Source: Vesta saturnalis
Lineage: Eukaryota; Arthropoda; Insecta; Coleoptera; Lampyridae
Reading direction: 5' to 3'
Assembly: GCA_036346205.1 (NCBI GenBank)
Contig: JARFJB010000390.1
Span: 1,737,501-1,801,500 of the forward strand
Length of the DNA: 64,000 bases
Position 1 is the first letter of the stretch; each line of letters starts with the position of its first letter. Of the stretch, positions 12,200 to 23,504 are shown one piece after another. Under the pieces are notes generated by a model. It saw only the letters and a list, made by a program, of their open reading frames with translations, was not told the DNA's origin and did no database searches. A program made the translations under genes and the position numbers.

Positions 12200-12690
12200 A
12201 GTATTGTATTGATTTTATTTGAACATATATGAATAGACCTTGACGCTCATATGCTGTAATAATAACAATATGTATATCTTTAACCAAGACGTCAAAATGA
12301 TCGGCTAGTTCTTTGGTGATAGAACATATATTTTTCGAATTAGATGAAAGCAGACCTAAAACTGATTGCACGTAAACTATTAATTGCAATATGTAGACGC
12401 CAATATGTTTGCAACAAGAATATTGTGTATATTTTAAACTAAGACGCCAAAATGAAACATTCATAAAATTTTTGGATAATATGAAAGCAGACGTCAAACT
12501 GGTTGCTCACAAACTATTAATATAAAATATATTGACGCCTAAATGTTTGCAACAACAACATTATGTATATTCTAATCCGAGATGCCAAAATGATTGCTTT
12601 GTTACATTAAGAGGGCATGCAACGCAGCAAGACGCCGTAATGATTTTTAGTGCAGTACTTTAATGTACGGGTTCCAGAATGATTGTCAAA
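12200..12690. repeat. Degenerate 46-bp minisatellite with three-unit (about 138-bp) order
   Basis: The marker GACGCC/GACGTC followed by an A-rich AATG word recurs at about 12242, 12288, 12350, 12396, 12443, 12490, 12534, 12579 and 12630, so most steps are 44-51 bp. Units three apart are most alike: 12350 with 12490 (ATGAAAGCAGAC), 12396 with 12534 (ATGTTTGCAACAA), 12443 with 12579 (GCCAAAATGA). That gives a higher-order period of about 136-140 bp. The minus-strand open frame at 12150-12497 is only a translation of this repeat. Confidence 0.7.
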
Positions 12691-12858
12691 CGTACAAAAA
12701 TTATGTATATAGTAAAAAAAAAGCTAGAAACATATGGAATAGACCATAGAACTTAGAAAAAAATGCTGACCTATATACTTCAATAAAATATCAGAGAATA
12801 CGTATTGTTCTAGGTGACGCCAAATTAAGGAATTACGTACGGACGCAATAATGATTGC

Positions 12859-13436
<578 letters not shown>

Positions 13437-13512
<76 letters not shown>
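13437..13512. repeat. (TA)n microsatellite
   Basis: About 76 bp of TA directly adjoining the TACAAGGTGG end of the preceding element. Confidence 0.95.
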
Positions 13513-13515
<3 letters not shown>

Positions 13516-13742
13516 TATATTTTCATTTAAATTTCCACGGGTATTAATTCACTGTTTCATTTGATTCTTCTGAATTCTGAAATATTGAAATAGTAAACTG
13601 CTTCTCCTGAACACTTGCATTTTTGAGTTAGGTATACTTATTGCAAACTTGCACTAAAGCGGCTAACTAATGCCTTCAACCTTATTATAAACAACACAAT
13701 AAAAGTAAAGCAACGAAAAATAACTGGGATTGCACTAAATGT

Positions 13743-14362
<620 letters not shown>

Positions 14363-14384
14363 ACATATGTATACACACACACAA

Positions 14385-15313
14385 GGTGTCCCAAGAGTTC
14401 GTACCAAAAACATTATAGATCTAATCATTGTAAGCAAACCTTTAATATAAACGTAATTCCAATAATGCTTTGTTTTCCAGATATAGGGTGTCAATGCTAC
14501 AAAAAAAGTTTGATTTTTAAATATCTCCAAAACGAAAAAAAAAACTTTTTCTTGTTCTTGGTATAATAGATAAGGATATAATGTACATTGGTTTTAGCCT
14601 ATTAATACGTTTTTATTATGTAAAGTGGCGTAGAACACAAGGGGCGGTAGAACCTTTAATCCATAATTTCTACGCCAATGGAGTAAATGGAATTTTTGTT
14701 ATTAAAATAGGAAACCTTGATGTTTTTCAGATAAAAAAGGTACACTTTGTCTAAATCGATAATTTCTACAGTTTCTAAGACACTTGCATTTTCAGGTACT
14801 TATTGCCAACTGCTTAGGCAGGTTATTAACTTCGATACCCTGTATCTCGAAAATGAAGGACTATTATAGTTACATTAAGATGAAAGTTTTGTGTTAAAAT
14901 GATTAGGTCTATCATGTCCTGAAGTTTATTTTATTTAAGTGTATTCTTCCCAAAACAGTGATTTTCACGCGATGACTCTTTCCAAATGTTACAGAAATAG
15001 AATAACCTGCTTAAGCAATTCGTAATAAATTCCTAAAAATGCAAATGTCTTAGAAACTGTTAAAGTTATCAAATTAGACAAAGTATTCCTTTTTCATCCG
15101 AAAAACGTATTAATAGCTGAAAACAATGTACTTTATATCCCTATCTATTATAACTTTTTTGTTGTTGGAGATATTTCTAAAATCAACTTTTGTTTGGCAC
15201 CCTGTACCTCGGAAATGAAGCATTATTACACTTGGTTGTTTATATGAAAGTTTTGTCTTAAAATGATTAGATCTATCTCCCAAGTTTTTAGTACGAACTC
15301 CTGGGAAACCTCG

Positions 15314-15315
<2 letters not shown>
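14385..15315. mobile_element. Foldback MITE with arms spanning almost the whole element
   Basis: The left arm starts GGTGTCCCAAGAGTTCGTAC at about 14385 and the right end (to about 15315) is its diverged reverse complement (GTACGAACTCCTGGGAAACC). Pairing continues inward, for example 14740-14830 against 14990-15090 (CTAAGACACTTGCATTTT against AAATGCAAATGTCTTAG), leaving a short centre around 14830-14985. The centre carries another copy of the TGTATCTCGAAAATGAAG block seen in the right arm. There is no coding frame. Confidence 0.75.

Positions 15316-15383
<68 letters not shown>
15316..15383. repeat. (TA)n microsatellite between two elements
   Basis: TA tract lying exactly between the foldback end and the start of the next inverted-repeat element (ACAGGATTTGCATGACATTT). 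Confidence 0.95.
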
Positions 15384-15386
<3 letters not shown>

Positions 15387-16530
15387 GATTTGCATGACAT
15401 TTGGTACCTAGAGGTTTTCTATGATGAGAAACTCAGATTTGATCATAGTTTTGATGTATCTTCCAGAGGGCGCCACCAGCAGTCTTTTTCTGCATTTAAA
15501 GCTCTATAATTTTTTCTGCCTCGGTATATCAAATTTCTAGTCTTAAATTCTTATTCCCTGATATATTTTTTTCAAAAAAGGTGTACCGTGTAGATGTCGC
15601 TTTAAGCAGCCGTTTCTGTGATAATCGAATTTAAATGTTTCTATGCGTACTAGAACTGGTCCAAGAAGTTTGAGGAATGTTTAAGGACCAACCGGCCAAC
15701 AAAAGTAGATCTTTACACATCCACATAAGAATGTAATAATAAAATGGCAAAGAAACGAGGAGTAGCATACAAAGTCATTAACAAACGATCTAAACAGCAA
15801 ACTTTCATTACATTATAAATTGTTCAATTAAGCTCTAAGAAAACGTTGAAAGTGACTGCCGTTTTTATGTACTAAAAGATTAATTCTACGGAGAAATCTA
15901 ACCGTAAAATGTTTACTATTCTCTTAAAGTTAACCGTACCCTTAGAAACGCCAAGTTACAAACCAATGTGTCTGGTGCTCAGACTCGGGCCTTATTCAAC
16001 TCTTTCTAACGTGTCTTCCTCAACCTCTGTTGTTCTACGATTCCGTCCATAATCAACCGCAGCATGAGCAAAACTACCGGTTGCTCGAAGACGCCTTTCA
16101 ACAGCGGCAAATGTTTGATGGTGTGGAACGCGTATGTTGGGAAATCTTTCTTGGTATACTCTGATCGATTCTCGAATATTTCCTTGGCAATAACCATAAA
16201 CTAACATCACATCAGTCATTTCTGCGTTAATGTATTGTACGGCCTTAGTGAAGAATTGAAGGAGGAAATTAAAATTACAATAAAGATTTCTCAGACTGAA
16301 TTGTTTGACAATACTCTTTTGTAACTAAATGACAATGCTCAATAATGTCGTTGCTATGATGAATTTTAGTACGCAATGAAACGTTTAAATTCGACTATCA
16401 CAGAAAAGGCTGTTTAAATGTATGCAAAGGGTTGGTGGGGCGCCCTCTGGCAGATATATTAAAGCTACGTACAAATCTGGATTTCTCATCATAGAAAACT
16501 TCTAGGTAGCAAATTTCAGGCGAATACTGT
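15384..16530. mobile_element. Mariner deletion derivative with long inverted ends
   Basis: The left end (15384-15650: GCATGACATTTGGTACC, GAGGGCGCCACC, CAGCCGTTTCTGTGATA) is matched in reverse complement by 16360-16530, including the GGCGCCCTCTGG and TTTCTCATCATAGAAAAC blocks. About 1.15 kb in total, bordered by (TA)n on the left. It keeps only the first part of a transposase gene, so it cannot move by itself. Confidence 0.8.
15992..16219 (-). pseudogene. Mariner-like transposase, N-terminal DNA-binding part
   Basis: The 75-codon minus-strand frame starts with MTDVMLVYGYCQGNIRESIR and continues with YQERFPNIRVPHHQTF and RLRATGSF. This is the N-terminal helix-turn-helix region of insect mariner-like transposases, normally YGxxxGNxxxAxxxYxxRFPxRxxPxHxTF. 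The frame stops after the LERVE residues that open the second helix-turn-helix. The following minus-strand DNA (15720-15990) has only disrupted traces and no catalytic domain. It lies inside the inverted-repeat element 15384-16530. Confidence 0.85.
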
Positions 16531-16896
16531 TATTATTCAGATAGATATTTAATAAAAAAGAGTTTAAAAAAAAAACTTTGACACCCTGTATTTCGGAAGC
16601 TATCATCTTTTGGTCTAAGGTAAATTAGGCTAGATCCTCATATTTTAGTCTGAGAAATTCGTCTTAGCATTTTGTGCAGACATCTTAGACATCCTGTGCA
16701 TACCAGGTGCCCCGTGACTCGATGGACATAGCTTAAGGGTGTATTGCTTTGACAGTTTTAAGTCGAAAGTGTTGTATACACTTTTGTCCAAAACTCAATA
16801 GTTATGGAGTTATGGTAAATATTATATTTAGCAGACTGTGTAGAATAAAGTAAATAGCATGTTGAATAAAGTAATGTAATGTGCTATTAATTAAGA

Positions 16897-17089
16897 AATG
16901 AAAAACGATGAAAAACGATGCAAAACGATGTAAAACTATGAATATCGATGAAATACGATGAAAAACATTGTAAAACGATGAAAAACGATGAAAAACGATG
17001 TAAAACGATGTAAAACAATGAAAAACGATGTAAAACGATTTAAAACGATGAAAAACGATGTAAAACGATGTAAAACGATGTAAAACATA
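16897..17089. repeat. 10-bp tandem repeat, consensus AAAACGATGT, about 19 copies
   Basis: Units alternate between AAAACGATGA and AAAACGATGT with occasional variants (ACTATGAATA, TCGATGAAAT). The period is a strict 10 bp over about 190 bp, close to one DNA helical turn. The array sits inside the mariner element just beyond the transposase stop codon. Confidence 0.95.
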
Positions 17090-17096
17090 ACTTTAT

Positions 17097-18000
17097 TTAA
17101 AGTTTTGGCTCAAAATGACTCCCTAATGTCACAACACATTTTTGCTCTTCTAATAATTGAAGGCGTAGCTCTTTGAAGAGTATCTGGGTCGTCTACATGC
17201 ATGCCGCTATAGCCGTAATATTTTGAATTAGCTCATCTCTGGCTTGCGGTTTATTTTAATACACTAGACTGTTTATGTGTCTCCAAACGGAATAGTCAAG
17301 AGGCGTTAGGTCTGGTGACCTCAAAGGCCAGAGAACTCTTCCAATCAACCGGTTAGCAAAGTTGTTATTTAGATATTTTCTCAAATTTACACCGAAACGA
17401 GGCCACAATGCTGAAACCAGATCTCAACTCTATTTTGTAGTGGAACATTCTTCATTAATCCTGGAAACTCATTTTGTAAACAATTTAGCTAATGCTCGGA
17501 TGTTAAACGTTCTTGAAATACGAATATCTCAATAAGAAGGTTATAATGAACACCACACCAAACATTCACTGAAAAGCGATGCTGAAAATGCATTTTTCTG
17601 GTTTTAAAATAATTTGTCCATAAAGCTGTTGGTATGCATTTGACCAACAATAAAAGTGAACACACGCTGAGTAGTCTGCTGCTTGTAAATGTTGAACAAA
17701 TTGTATGCAACATTTGTGCAAACCAAAAGCTATGTGATGTTCTGCACACTTTCATTCGACTAACGTGAACACAATTATGTATTCTTCGTACCCTAGTAGA
17801 GGAACTATTTTCGATTAAATAAAGAACAACTTATTTGCCCAGTTCTTGCTGTACGGGACGTTCTGCAGTAGCTTTAGGAAAATTAACTGTTTCTCAGAAA
17901 ACCTACGCTGATACTCCCACACTGACGCTGTCGCATTTCTGTCACAGTATACGTCAATAAACTGAATATCTGCATATTCTTGATTTGAAAACGTAGGCAT
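17097..18000 (-). pseudogene. Mariner-like transposase, internally deleted
   Basis: The N-terminus is preserved at 18000-17900 on the minus strand (MPTFSNQEYADIQFIDVYCD, then EYQRRFSEKQ), typical of insect mariner-like transposases. Most of the middle is deleted; traces of a VQHLQAADYS block appear near 17690. The core resumes with FQHRFSVNVWCGVHYNLLI and FQERLTSEH (about 17590-17490), then WPLRSPDLTPLDYSVWRHI holding the third catalytic D, and ends GSHFEPKL with TAA at 17097-17099. Frames shift several times and the first catalytic D is lost with the deletion. The element cannot encode a working enzyme. Confidence 0.85.
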
Positions 18001-18258
18001 ATCAAATTAATCCTAAAATTACGTTAAAGAATAAACAATGTCAAAAACCAATATAACAAAACAATTACATAGTCTAAGAGATTTGGTTTAATGTTAAATT
18101 TAGTATTGCCCATAACTCCTTAACTATTCAATTTTGGACAAGAGTGTATAAGGCACTTTTGACTTAGACGAACCAGGACCACAGGTAAGCGAAAATAAAC
18201 CAATTAAGCAGGACTCTACAACAAAATGGATACAAGGAAAAGATATAAACGGAAAACA

Positions 18259-18680
18259 AGAACCTTACATAACAGGAAATACCAACAGGATCAGCAAGTT
18301 GCTGCTGAATCGTGATACAAAAACTATATGTAAACCAGCCAAAAAGATCAACACAATGCTCAAAAATCCTAAAGACGAAATAAATCTATAGGTACAAGGA
18401 GTATACCGAATTCTATGTGGCGGTATATATGGATCAACCAACAGGAAGATTCGTGCAAAAAAACACGTAAATTCCGTGAAAAAGGCCAAACTACTTCAAC
18501 GCCAAGCCACAAACTGGATTTTGAAAATGCTACACTGCTAACCAACATCAAACACTACAAATCTCGGATCATTGAAACAGAAAGATACTCTGAACACAAT
18601 AGATGATGGATTACGATTACCAACAACGTGGAAACCAACTCTAATCAATAAACACATAAAAATAACACCGCCAAATACGA
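18259..18680 (+). pseudogene. Penelope-like element C-terminus with GIY-YIG endonuclease
   Basis: The plus strand reads NTNRISKLLLNRDTKTI, then PAKKINTMLKNPKDEINL, a stop, and GVYRILCGGIYGSTNRKIRA, then SHKLDFENATLLTNIKHYKS and DGLRLPTTWKP. This is the conserved tail of Penelope-like retroelements: the linker after the reverse transcriptase, the GIY-YIG endonuclease that nicks target DNA, and the HKxDFEN motif. The CxC of the endonuclease is degraded (CGG). There is a stop at 18390 and at least two frame changes. The reverse transcriptase is absent, as expected for a 5'-truncated copy. About 180 bp downstream lies a hammerhead-like motif. Confidence 0.85.
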
Positions 18681-18833
18681 TGACATACAAAGCAGAAAAG
18701 AAAGAAACGGGAAAGTGGAGAAAGTGAAAGTAAAAGTACAACAAAAGGACCAATAATAGGAAACCAAGCACGTAACCAGCGATATAAAACCTCTACCAGT
18801 AACGAGTAGTAGTAGCCGAACGTTAAACGTATC

Positions 18834-18865
18834 CTGAAAGTGACAAGTATAATCTTGCCGAAACG
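18834..18865 (+). ncRNA. Decayed hammerhead-like motif at PLE 3' end
   Basis: CTGAAAG followed by GACAAG, a TATAAT loop, CTTGCC and GAAACG. This matches the hammerhead layout CUGANGA, stem II, GAAA with one core change (AAG for NGA) and one mismatch in stem II. It lies downstream of the PLE coding remnant, where such ribozymes have been reported in this retroelement class. Confidence 0.35.
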
Positions 18866-18905
18866 TCGAGCTAACAGTCTAGTTGAGACTGCTACAACAT
18901 TATCA

Positions 18906-18908
<3 letters not shown>

Positions 18909-18968
<60 letters not shown>
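18909..18968. repeat. (TA)n microsatellite, left border of palindrome
   Basis: About 60 bp of TA ending directly at CAGGGTGATTGGTCG, the outer end of the palindromic element. Confidence 0.95.
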
Positions 18969-18971
<3 letters not shown>

Positions 18972-19393
18972 GGTGATTGGTCGAAACCATTCATTAGAAG
19001 TATTAGGAGTTCCAGCCATGGCTGATTTCTGAAAGTTTGTATCTGGACTAAGTGATTCATATTCTATTTAAGGAAAATATTTTCATGATGACTACACTTC
19101 CGGTTATACCGGAAGTAGCCATCAACTTTGTTATTTTAAATGGAATCGTACCCTTTTTATGGCATATTCGAATTGTACTCGCCATTTAAGTAGAAATTTT
19201 ATCAATGTTCCCTATACTTAAATTTAATAGTCTTTGAGATTTAAATTTTTTTTCGAAAATTATTGGTTGAACACTATGACATTTGACAATGCCTACTGGC
19301 GCCATTTTTAGTACGAAGCAAGTAATATTGACGTTATGCATAGGGGTATCCTTAAGCTTTACGCTGATGCTTCCGGTACTGCCGAATTATCTA

Positions 19394-21151
19394 CAGGGTG
19401 TTCAAAATGTGTCTTCCATCTTTTGAAAATAAAAACCATAAAAACTTAACTTTTTCAAATACAATGCCCAATATTTTCTTCCTTTAACGGATGCAGAATA
19501 AAATTCTGCATTGATTTGTATTAGCATTCCCTATACCTATCTTCAACAGTTTTTCAGTTATTCAGGTATTTCTAAAATCTCGTCCGAAATTTAGAAAAAT
19601 TAATTTGATTTCTCCACGGCCGAAGCCTACTACAGATGCAGAAACCAATTACGTTAATGTAGTTTATCAAAGCAAACAGAACTGTTAAATTTCGTCAACA
19701 AATAAGATGAGAATAAAAGTAATATGCAAATAATAACTATTAATATTATTGAAAGTAAGAAAAACAATTCAAAATGTTATAAATGTTCTATGTGGCCTCC
19801 ATTTTGTTGAAGACAACCTAAAAGTCTTGACTGAACTTCTTTCGTGCAAGCTTTTTTGACGTGATGACGATTTAACTGGCGAAATGCCGTCGTTACTCTT
19901 AAGCCTAGGTCTTCTCTTGTGTGAACTGGAGTGGCGTATACTTGATTCTTGACTTGGCCCCACACGTAGAAGTCGAGTAGAGTTAGATCGGGAGATCGGA
20001 GAGGCCACCGCCATGGTCCGTTTCGACCGATCCACTGATCACCAAACATAATGGTGAGCTCTTGATCAACGTCACGCGTTGAATGTGCAGGAGCTCCGTC
20101 CATTTGATACCAGCAGTATTGTAAAATATTAAGAGGCAGATTTTCTAAAAATTCAGAGACATCCGTTCTCAGAATCTCCAAATATTTTATACTTGTCAAA
20201 TTCTCATCATAAATTTGAAAAGAGACACGACTATTCATTACAAGACAAAACACGTTAAAACTAAATTTGTTTTGAAAATTTGATTCTCGCTTGAAATGTG
20301 GGTTTTCCGACGCCCAATGGTGCCAATTACGTCGATTAACAATTCCTTCTCTGGTAAATTTTGCTTCATCCGTCCAAATTATTTTTCGTAAAAACAGCGG
20401 GCCTTCCTGAATTCTGATTAACGTTTGCTCAGAAAATTCCACTCGCTTGAAATTATCGCCTGGATGAAGTACTTGAACCAAGGTAAACGAATAATCATGC
20501 ATTTTATGCTTCTTTAAGATGTATTGTATGGAATAGTAAGACAGGCTCAAATCTTCTGGAGCAGATCGTGTCGAGCCGTGGGGATAGTTATTAAAATATG
20601 CTAGGACATTAACTTCATTAGCTTCTACGTCAGTAATAGACTTTGATCGTGTTCTGGCAGCTTTTTCTGTTCCATACCGTAAAAAGTTTGACTCTATTCG
20701 CTTAAATTTGTGCTTGTTCATTGGTGTTAAATGAGGATATCGGTCATTAAACAAACGGCAAGTTCTGCTAATAATCTTATCACATTCTCCATGAATATAA
20801 AATAAGTTCAAAATATCCCTGTTTGAATACTTCCCATTTTCCATTTTGATAAACCGAACACAGAAACACAACAAAAGGTATTGACAGTTACTAACAACAA
20901 ACTTAGCTGTGGTTTCCATGGCTATCCATGGAAAAATCAGGTAAATCGTTTTGAATTTCAGAATAAATGAACAAATACCTCAATATGAGAAAAACTATCG
21001 AAGATAGGTATAGGGAATGCTAATACGAATCAATGCAGAATTTTATTCTGCATCCGTTAAAGGAAGAAAATATTGGGCATTGTATTTGAAAAAGTTAAGT
21101 TTTTATGGTTTTTATTTTCAAAAGATGGAAGACATATTTTGAACACCCTGT
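19394..21151 (-). mobile_element. Near-intact mariner-like transposon
   Basis: About 1.76 kb with inverted ends of about 150 bp: ACAGGGTGTTCAAAATGTG at 19394 and its complement ending at 21151. The ends differ at about two positions over 150 bp, so the copy is young. A TA flanks each side, as expected for TA target duplication. It carries one open transposase gene on the minus strand. Confidence 0.88.
19777..20844 (-). CDS. Mariner-like DDD transposase, intact frame (355 aa)
   Basis: DNA transposase of the IS630/Tc1/mariner superfamily that would bind the element's inverted ends and cut and paste it into TA. I chose the Met at 20844 (MENGKYSNRDILNLFYIHGE) because it gives the usual family N-terminus; an upstream Met at 20919 adds 25 residues. 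An N-terminal helix-turn-helix region is followed by the catalytic core: D159 in IIWTDEAKFTREG, D249 in YQMDGAPAHS and D286 in RSPDLTLLDFYVWG, then the family C-terminus GGHIEHL. All three acidic residues are present, with 36 residues between the last two, whereas classic mariners have 34. Length is normal for the family and there is no internal stop. The gene sits tightly between the element's ends. It is the only intact protein gene I see in the window; activity is untested. Confidence 0.9.
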   Translation of the reverse strand: MENGKYSNRDILNLFYIHGECDKIISRTCRLFNDRYPHLTPMNKHKFKRIESNFLRYGTEKAARTRSKSITDVEANEVNVLAYFNNYPHGSTRSAPEDLSLSYYSIQYILKKHKMHDYSFTLVQVLHPGDNFKRVEFSEQTLIRIQEGPLFLRKIIWTDEAKFTREGIVNRRNWHHWASENPHFKRESNFQNKFSFNVFCLVMNSRVSFQIYDENLTSIKYLEILRTDVSEFLENLPLNILQYCWYQMDGAPAHSTRDVDQELTIMFGDQWIGRNGPWRWPLRSPDLTLLDFYVWGQVKNQVYATPVHTREDLGLRVTTAFRQLNRHHVKKACTKEVQSRLLGCLQQNGGHIEHL

Positions 21152-21569
21152 AGATAATTCGGCAGTACCGGAAGCATCAGCGTAAAGCTTAAGGATACCC
21201 CTATGCATAACGTCAATATTACTTGCTTCGTACTAAAAATGGCGCCAGTAGGCATTGTCAAATGTCATAGTGTTCAACCAATAAATTTCGAAAAAAAATT
21301 TAAATCGCAAAAACTATTAAATTTAAGTATAGGGAACATTGATAAAATTTCTACTTAAATGGCGAGTACAATTCGATTATGCCATAAAAAGGGTACGATT
21401 CCATTTAAAATAACAAAGTTGATGGCTACTTCCGGTATAACCGGAAGTGTAGTCATCATGAAAATATTTTCCTTAAATAGAATATGAATCACTTAGTCCA
21501 GATACAAACTTTCAGAAATCAGCCATGGCTGGAACTCCTAATACTTCTAATGAATGGTTTCGACCAATC

Positions 21570-21575
<6 letters not shown>

Positions 21576-21621
<46 letters not shown>

Positions 21622-21625
21622 ATAC
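21576..21625. repeat. (TA)n microsatellite, right border of palindrome
   Basis: Slightly interrupted TA tract that mirrors the one at 18909-18968. Confidence 0.9.
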
Positions 21626-23504
21626 GATTACCGAAGTTGAGCGGTCAGTACAGGGATGGTGACCGAATTTTTGAAGTGTCACATTATAGAAATACTAACA
21701 CATATAATCATGAAAGCCATAGATATAAACCTTGGTATTGAGGTCTTCTCACACAAACAACTCTCAATATTACACCATCTACTGCCTTGAAGATGACGAA
21801 TTAGAACAGCTTCTAACGGTCGAAGGCTAACAGGAAAAAATATCATAATCAGAGAAACCATTTGCCAAAATTTAATGAAGTTATGATCTAAGTGTAAGCT
21901 GTGAAAAACTTTAATTAAAAATTAATAAAAGCATTCGCAAATAGAATCTTGACTTACAAATGGAACATTTAATTTATTATTGATCTAGCTATCCTTTACC
22001 TAATTAGATTCCATGGCTGGCTTTATACATTTATCAAACTGTTATATTAATAGCAGGCGTTTTTATATTTTTTATATTTCATAAACTTGTTTTAACATTT
22101 CAAGTAATTCTTAAAGATAACAGTTATTTTTAAATTAGAAACTCATTTAAAGACATAAAAGAGATCAACGCTATACTTAAAGTAAACATCAACGGTGTTT
22201 TAAATAATTCACTCTCTACATCTCATCTATAATGTATCTGTAAAACATCAGCAAGATACAAATGCAAAATTAAAATTCTTGACAAGAATTTAGTTTTCTT
22301 GATACCCTAAAAAAATTCTATGTAAATAAATTTTGCGTTTCAAGCAGTATTACAATTTTTATTGAAAAGTTAACATCACAGCAATTACAGATAGTTCAAC
22401 AAAGTTTTCGGAATATTTGAGTTATGGTATCAAATCGATCAATTCTATAAATAGCTGCTTCTTGAGAAACCCAAACAATTAAGTCAATTTTTTAGACCTG
22501 TCGTGATCATATAAAATTTAAGAATCCCAGTCTTCGATGTTATAACGATTTTTATAGATTCATAATCCTTTGCTAGTATTCTTTATATACTTTTTATATT
22601 ATATGATTTTTGCACGATTTAAAAACAAGAATTGCCGGAACCTTAAGAGGTTAGAATATAATGTTTGTGTGATTAGTCCATTTCAACTTTTTGTTTCAAT
22701 TCAATTCAATTGCGGACGCATTAGTCGGTTTGCTTAGAGCTTAACGAGTTTGAATGTGTAACAAAATCCTACAGAACAATCATAGAAAATATTAAATCAA
22801 TATCTTCACCTTTTATAAATGTTGAGATTGTATTCAGATAACCAGCAAATCATTCCACGATAACCATTTCGGCGTTCACTATTTTGTATTTTCCTAATAT
22901 TTTAACATATGTTATAAATGTAGTCATAAATAAATTCACTCGGCAGTTATTCCATTTTCACGTATATTGTTTCAATTTCCTCAAATGATTAAGTTACTGC
23001 ATAAAATATAAAATGAATGAAACAGAAAAAATAAGTTCTAACCTATTGAATATCGTAGAAACACATTTTTGAAAGAAATTGAAACCTTGTCTGTTTTCTA
23101 TTTATTTCTTTTTTTCTTTGATTACACATAAGAACTCGTGTTTCACCTATTCTATTTTCTAAATTCAAACTTAATTTTTTCCAGACACTAAAGAAGTTCG
23201 CTCAGATTACCACAAAAACATGGCCTCTGCTTCTTATAGTCCCTTTATTTAATTATTGATATACCTATCATCTCAAGATGTTACACTTGCGTGTAGATAG
23301 TAATGATCATTAATAGTTCTTTGTATCACTACGCTGGGAACGATTTTGCGAAATGAGCGGAATTATGAGATGATACGTCAGCCTAGGTCTGCGTCTGCGA
23401 AAAATCCCACTAAGTTTCTTGTAACTCAGTCATTCTCCTGGCCGACAGTTCATCGACTTGAAGCTGTTTAAGATACGTTTTCACCTTCTTGTAATATATA
23501 TTCT
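21626..23504. other. Non-coding DNA with a dispersed repeat at 21780-22100
   Basis: No gene is seen. 21780-22100 shares two blocks with 51260-51570: GAGTTATGATGTAAGTGTAA-type sequence, and GGCTTTATACATTTATCAAA followed by CTGTTATATTAATAGCAGGC. An inverted version of the ACTGCCTTGAAGATGACGAA block occurs near 51410-51470. The repeat is unclassified. The remainder is plain AT-rich sequence. Confidence 0.5.

Larger units (their letters stand above)
16690..18180. mobile_element. Mariner-like element with degenerate inverted ends
   Basis: Inner parts of the two ends pair: 16745-16830 (CACTTTTGTCCAAAACTCAA, TAGTTATGGAGTTATGG) with 18095-18170 (CCATAACTCCTTAACTA, TTTGGACAAGAGTGTATAAG). The interior holds a decayed transposase on the minus strand and a decamer array between the left end and the stop codon. 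About 1.45 kb; not autonomous. Confidence 0.65.
18969..21575. mobile_element. Palindromic foldback element with a mariner at its centre
   Basis: The left arm 18969-19392 (CAGGGTGATTGGTCGAAACC ... GTACTGCCGAATTATC) and the right arm 21152-21575 are reverse complements over about 424 bp with only a handful of mismatches. Both outer ends lie in (TA)n. The arms do not code. Between them, flanked by TA on each side, is a complete mariner with its own ends. Either the mariner inserted at the TA centre of a perfect palindrome, or the whole is a single mariner with unusually long inverted ends of about 580 bp. The open frames at 18641-19060 and 21484-21741 are the same arm sequence and not genes. Confidence 0.85.

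Noticed and set aside
12150..12497. 115-codon minus-strand frame
   Set aside because: It is the translation of the 46-bp minisatellite; repeat unit boundaries explain the recurring residues.
16897..17089. Possible CRISPR-like array
   Set aside because: Units are 10 bp, contiguous and without spacers; it is a simple tandem repeat in a eukaryotic transposon.
18641..19060. 139-codon minus frame and its twin at 21484-21741 sharing the same N-terminus
   Set aside because: Identical because they lie in the two inverted arms of the palindrome; they run into (TA)n and show no protein family.
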